Shown one piece after another: positions 6,463-8,159 of a stretch of 8,159 bases of DNA. Positions within the stretch are counted from its first letter, which is position 1; every line of letters starts with the position of its first letter. A program made the translations under genes and the position numbers. The notes under the pieces are model-generated. The model was not told the origin of the DNA. It searched no databases and was given only the letters and a program-made list of their open reading frames with translations. Source of the stretch: Limisphaerales bacterium (GTDB lineage: Bacteria > Verrucomicrobiota > Verrucomicrobiia > Limisphaerales > UBA11358); NCBI GenBank assembly GCA_027451565.1, contig DAIDJC010000152.1, positions 1 to 8,159 on the forward strand, written 5' to 3'.

Positions 6463-6681
6463 AGAAAAAGAACGAATGGGTCATTCTTGTGGCATCTGCT
6501 TGGCACTATTCCAATCTCGATGGAGCGGTATCTATCGCTTTGACTTTTTGGCCATTCTTAAAACACTGTCTCGAGTAGGATGGTCTGTGACGCCATGGCA
6601 ACCCGTTTTGGGCGGATAGTTTTACTTTACCCGTTTGACCATTCATCCTGGACAAGGATTCTTTTTGGTTGGCATTTGTAA

Positions 6682-6719
6682 AATCCATTCGCAAAGACCA
6701 CAACCTGAATGGATTCAGG
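6682..6719 (+). promoter_or_regulatory. Overlapping, mutually exclusive inverted repeats in the leader of the glycosidase-like gene
   Basis: AATCCATTC (6682-6690) is exactly complementary to GAATGGATT (6707-6715). The second arm also forms its own hairpin, CCTGAA-TGGA-TTCAGG (6704-6719). The two pairings share bases and cannot coexist in one RNA. They lie 84-121 nt before the ATG at 6803, so if transcription starts upstream they could act as a switching leader. No ligand-binding aptamer or T-run was recognised. Confidence 0.3.
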
Positions 6720-6802
6720 CGGATGTTTAAAAAAGGATCAAGGATTGCCAATGCTGCTTATTTGGGTTTGACCTGGACATTTGCGCATCGTGAAATAGCG
6801 TC

Positions 6803-7843
6803 ATGTTTTGGTTTTTTTTCTCCTGCCTGCCCCTCCTTTTTGTTGTTTCTGTCCTGGCCCAGACCCCGCCAGTCATTGACATTTCAAAAGTCCCGGCACC
6901 GTTGTATGTGGACCCGGTCACCCATGGCGGCACCGATCCGTTCGTGATCTGGAATCCAGTCCGCGGCTTGTGGTTCATGTATTACACCCAGCGCCGATCC
7001 AATATGCAACACCCCGTGGGAGTGGATTGGGTTCATGGCTCGCCCATTGCCATTGCCACATCACCGGATGGGGTTCACTGGACTTACCTGGGCTTGTGCC
7101 AGGGCGACCACAACCTATCCGACCCGCTTGCGGCAAAGGGTGCAGGTCCTGAACCTGGGATTACCTGGTGGGCGCCCTGTTTTTTGTGCCTTAATGATAA
7201 GTTTCACATGTGGATAGTCCGCGTGGATGGTGTTTACACCAACTGGAAAGGCAAACGGAATATTCTCCATTTCACCAGCGACGATGGCATCCGATGGCAT
7301 TATGAATCAACCTGCACGCTGGCCAGTGACCGCGTGATTGACCCCACGGTTTACCGGGTTGGACCGCTATGGTGCATGGTTTATAAAAACGAAGCCGCTG
7401 GCTCCCACACCTTTGTGAGCCAGAGCGATGACCTGGTTCATTGGACAAATGCCCGCAAGGCTGATCCGGATGGAAGCCAGGAAGCGCCTTTCGTTTTTCG
7501 ATGGCGTGACCGGTGGTGGTTAATCGTGGATGCCATCCCAGGACGCGGACTGCGGATTTACTCCTCTGAAAGCGGGCTGGATCATTTCAAGTATGTCACG
7601 ACCATCCTGGGCGATCGCGATGGCCTGCGTGCGCAGGACAATGCCGTGGGTCATCATCCCGGGGTGGTGGTCCAACAATCTGGTGGCAGACAGCAATGCC
7701 TGATTTATTATTTCACGGAATTTGGTCGGCTCGATTTTATGCAATTGGCCGAACTGGAGATGAGACCGGATGGCAGTGTTTTTTGTGATCGCAACAAACA
7801 GGCGAACCCTAAAAAACCGGCGGATGCCCAAGGCAAGCCATGA
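6803..7843 (+). CDS. Secreted GH43-like five-bladed beta-propeller glycosidase
   Basis: A 346-residue exported protein. Residues 1-19 form a very hydrophobic signal peptide, with likely cleavage after VLA before Q20. It lacks the usual basic residue at its N-terminus, yet the start is fixed because an in-frame TGA lies four codons upstream. The mature part shows the repeated blade pattern of the GH43/GH32/GH130 propellers. HGGTDPFVIWN followed by WFMYYTQRR carries D45 (likely base), IDPTVYRVGPLWCMVYKNE carries D180 (likely pKa-modulating Asp), and QEAPFVFRWRDRWWLIVDA carries E227 (likely acid). WVHGSPIAIATSPDGVHW and a second SDDGIRWHY are the typical 'S.DG..W' blade turns. H284-H285-P-G is another conserved-looking site. 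It probably hydrolyses a plant- or algal-type polysaccharide or glycoside outside the cytoplasm. The substrate cannot be predicted, and the exact CAZy family is uncertain. It stands alone, with no transporter or regulator beside it. Confidence 0.85.
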   Translation: MFWFFFSCLPLLFVVSVLAQTPPVIDISKVPAPLYVDPVTHGGTDPFVIWNPVRGLWFMYYTQRRSNMQHPVGVDWVHGSPIAIATSPDGVHWTYLGLCQGDHNLSDPLAAKGAGPEPGITWWAPCFLCLNDKFHMWIVRVDGVYTNWKGKRNILHFTSDDGIRWHYESTCTLASDRVIDPTVYRVGPLWCMVYKNEAAGSHTFVSQSDDLVHWTNARKADPDGSQEAPFVFRWRDRWWLIVDAIPGRGLRIYSSESGLDHFKYVTTILGDRDGLRAQDNAVGHHPGVVVQQSGGRQQCLIYYFTEFGRLDFMQLAELEMRPDGSVFCDRNKQANPKKPADAQGKP

Positions 7844-7941
7844 AGATACCGGCTGCCATTGCGTAGGCGGCACGAAACGGAAAATGGGACAATGTGTGGA
7901 TTATTGGCGGATAAGTGAGTCAGGGCCAAATGCGACTCGGG

Positions 7942-8159
7942 TTACGAGTTTCGCACAAACACTTTTCCTGGCAACTGCCTGACCAGCCGCTTCATTTCCA
8001 GGCTGAAGAGCGCCACACTGACCGCCGAGCTGTGCAGCCCGCTGGCCCTGATGATTTCATCAATGCTTAATTCTTCACCCGGCTTCACGGCAACCAGCGT
8101 CCTTTGTTCATTTTCATTGAGTTCCAAGGCGGGCAGGGCGCCAGTTTCGCTGGCTGTCG
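7942..8159 (-). CDS. dprA: DprA/Smf DNA-processing protein, C-terminal winged-helix end (cut by window edge)
   Basis: The minus-strand frame is open from the right edge down to the TAA at 7942-7944, giving about 71 C-terminal residues. They read as the winged-helix domain found at the end of DprA: ELNENEQRTLVAVKPGEE, then LSIDEIIRASGLHSSAVSVA, then LFSLEMKRLVRQLPGKVFVR. The order is helix, 'idel...tgl....v...L..LE.k.lv...pG..y.r', as in the family. The TTG at 8127 is not a real start, since the frame continues upstream. Full DprA loads RecA onto incoming single-stranded DNA during natural transformation through its Rossmann-like domain, which lies outside the window. The winged-helix domain is an accessory part present in many but not all DprA proteins. 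The gene is convergent with the glycosidase-like gene, with 98 bp between them. Confidence 0.85.
   Translation of the reverse strand, partial: TASETGALPALELNENEQRTLVAVKPGEELSIDEIIRASGLHSSAVSVALFSLEMKRLVRQLPGKVFVRNS

Larger units (their letters stand above)
6403..6802. other. Divergent 400-bp intergenic region without a convincing gene
   Basis: No reading frame here looks like protein. The short open frames (for example 6434-6619 plus and 6506-6751 minus) have low-complexity, unbalanced residue content and no family resemblance. The region must carry the promoters of the divergent GYF_2 and glycosidase-like genes, although no strong -35/-10 pair could be picked out. It is AT-richer than the flanking genes. 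It holds several short inverted repeats: 6447-6462, a GAATG/CATTC pair at 6474-6486, the overlapping pair at 6682-6719, and the self-complementary GCCATGGC at 6592-6599. Confidence 0.7.

Noticed and set aside
6434..6751. Short open frames on both strands of the 400-bp intergenic region
   Set aside because: They lack ribosome sites, domains or membrane pattern, and their residue composition looks like translated non-coding DNA.
7932..7954. Imperfect hairpin (GCGACTCG, loop GGTTA, CGAG, TT bulge, TCGC) around the dprA stop codon
   Set aside because: No T-run follows on the minus strand and the stem is interrupted, so a terminator call is not supported.

Overview
The window looks like a chromosomal segment from a member of the Verrucomicrobiota, perhaps the Pedosphaera/Limisphaerales type. 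This is inferred from gene content: a GYF_2-domain membrane protein, a planctomycete/verrucomicrobial-style secreted GH43-like propeller, and a small two-helix membrane protein. It also fits the moderate GC, the weak or absent Shine-Dalgarno sequences and the many short single-gene units on alternating strands. No mobile element, CRISPR array, tRNA or rRNA was seen. Nothing shows recent transfer.

Layout, left to right. A truncated membrane-protein gene leaves the left edge on the minus strand (3-200). Divergent from it is a plus-strand pair: a DAGK-type lipid kinase (290-1180), then a large family II inorganic pyrophosphatase carrying a CBS-DRTGG-CBS regulatory insert (1244-2926). Convergent with this pair is a gamma-class carbonic anhydrase-like hexapeptide protein on the minus strand (3062-3616). 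A 185-bp divergent intergenic region holding a strong hairpin and a near-perfect palindrome separates it from a plus-strand NAPE-PLD/UlaG-like metallo-hydrolase (3802-4734). Only 17 bp further on begins a minus-strand overlapping gene pair. The upstream member (5371-6402) is a GYF_2 plus multi-helix membrane protein. The downstream member (4752-5408) fuses membrane helices to a complete pterin-4a-carbinolamine dehydratase (PCD) domain. A 400-bp divergent intergenic region with several small inverted repeats follows. Then come a secreted five-bladed-propeller glycosidase-like gene (6803-7843, plus) and, at the right edge, the 3' end of dprA (minus).

How the genes relate. Most are housekeeping or solitary metabolic genes with no evident shared pathway. 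The main exception is the overlapping GYF_2 / membrane-PCD pair. Their reading frames overlap by about 38 bp, which suggests coupled expression and possibly a shared membrane function. A PCD domain is normally a small soluble enzyme or cofactor protein, so a membrane-tethered PCD with every residue of the published activity motif is the most unusual object here. The intergenic hairpins and palindrome are candidate regulatory elements, seen in the sequence but without functional proof.
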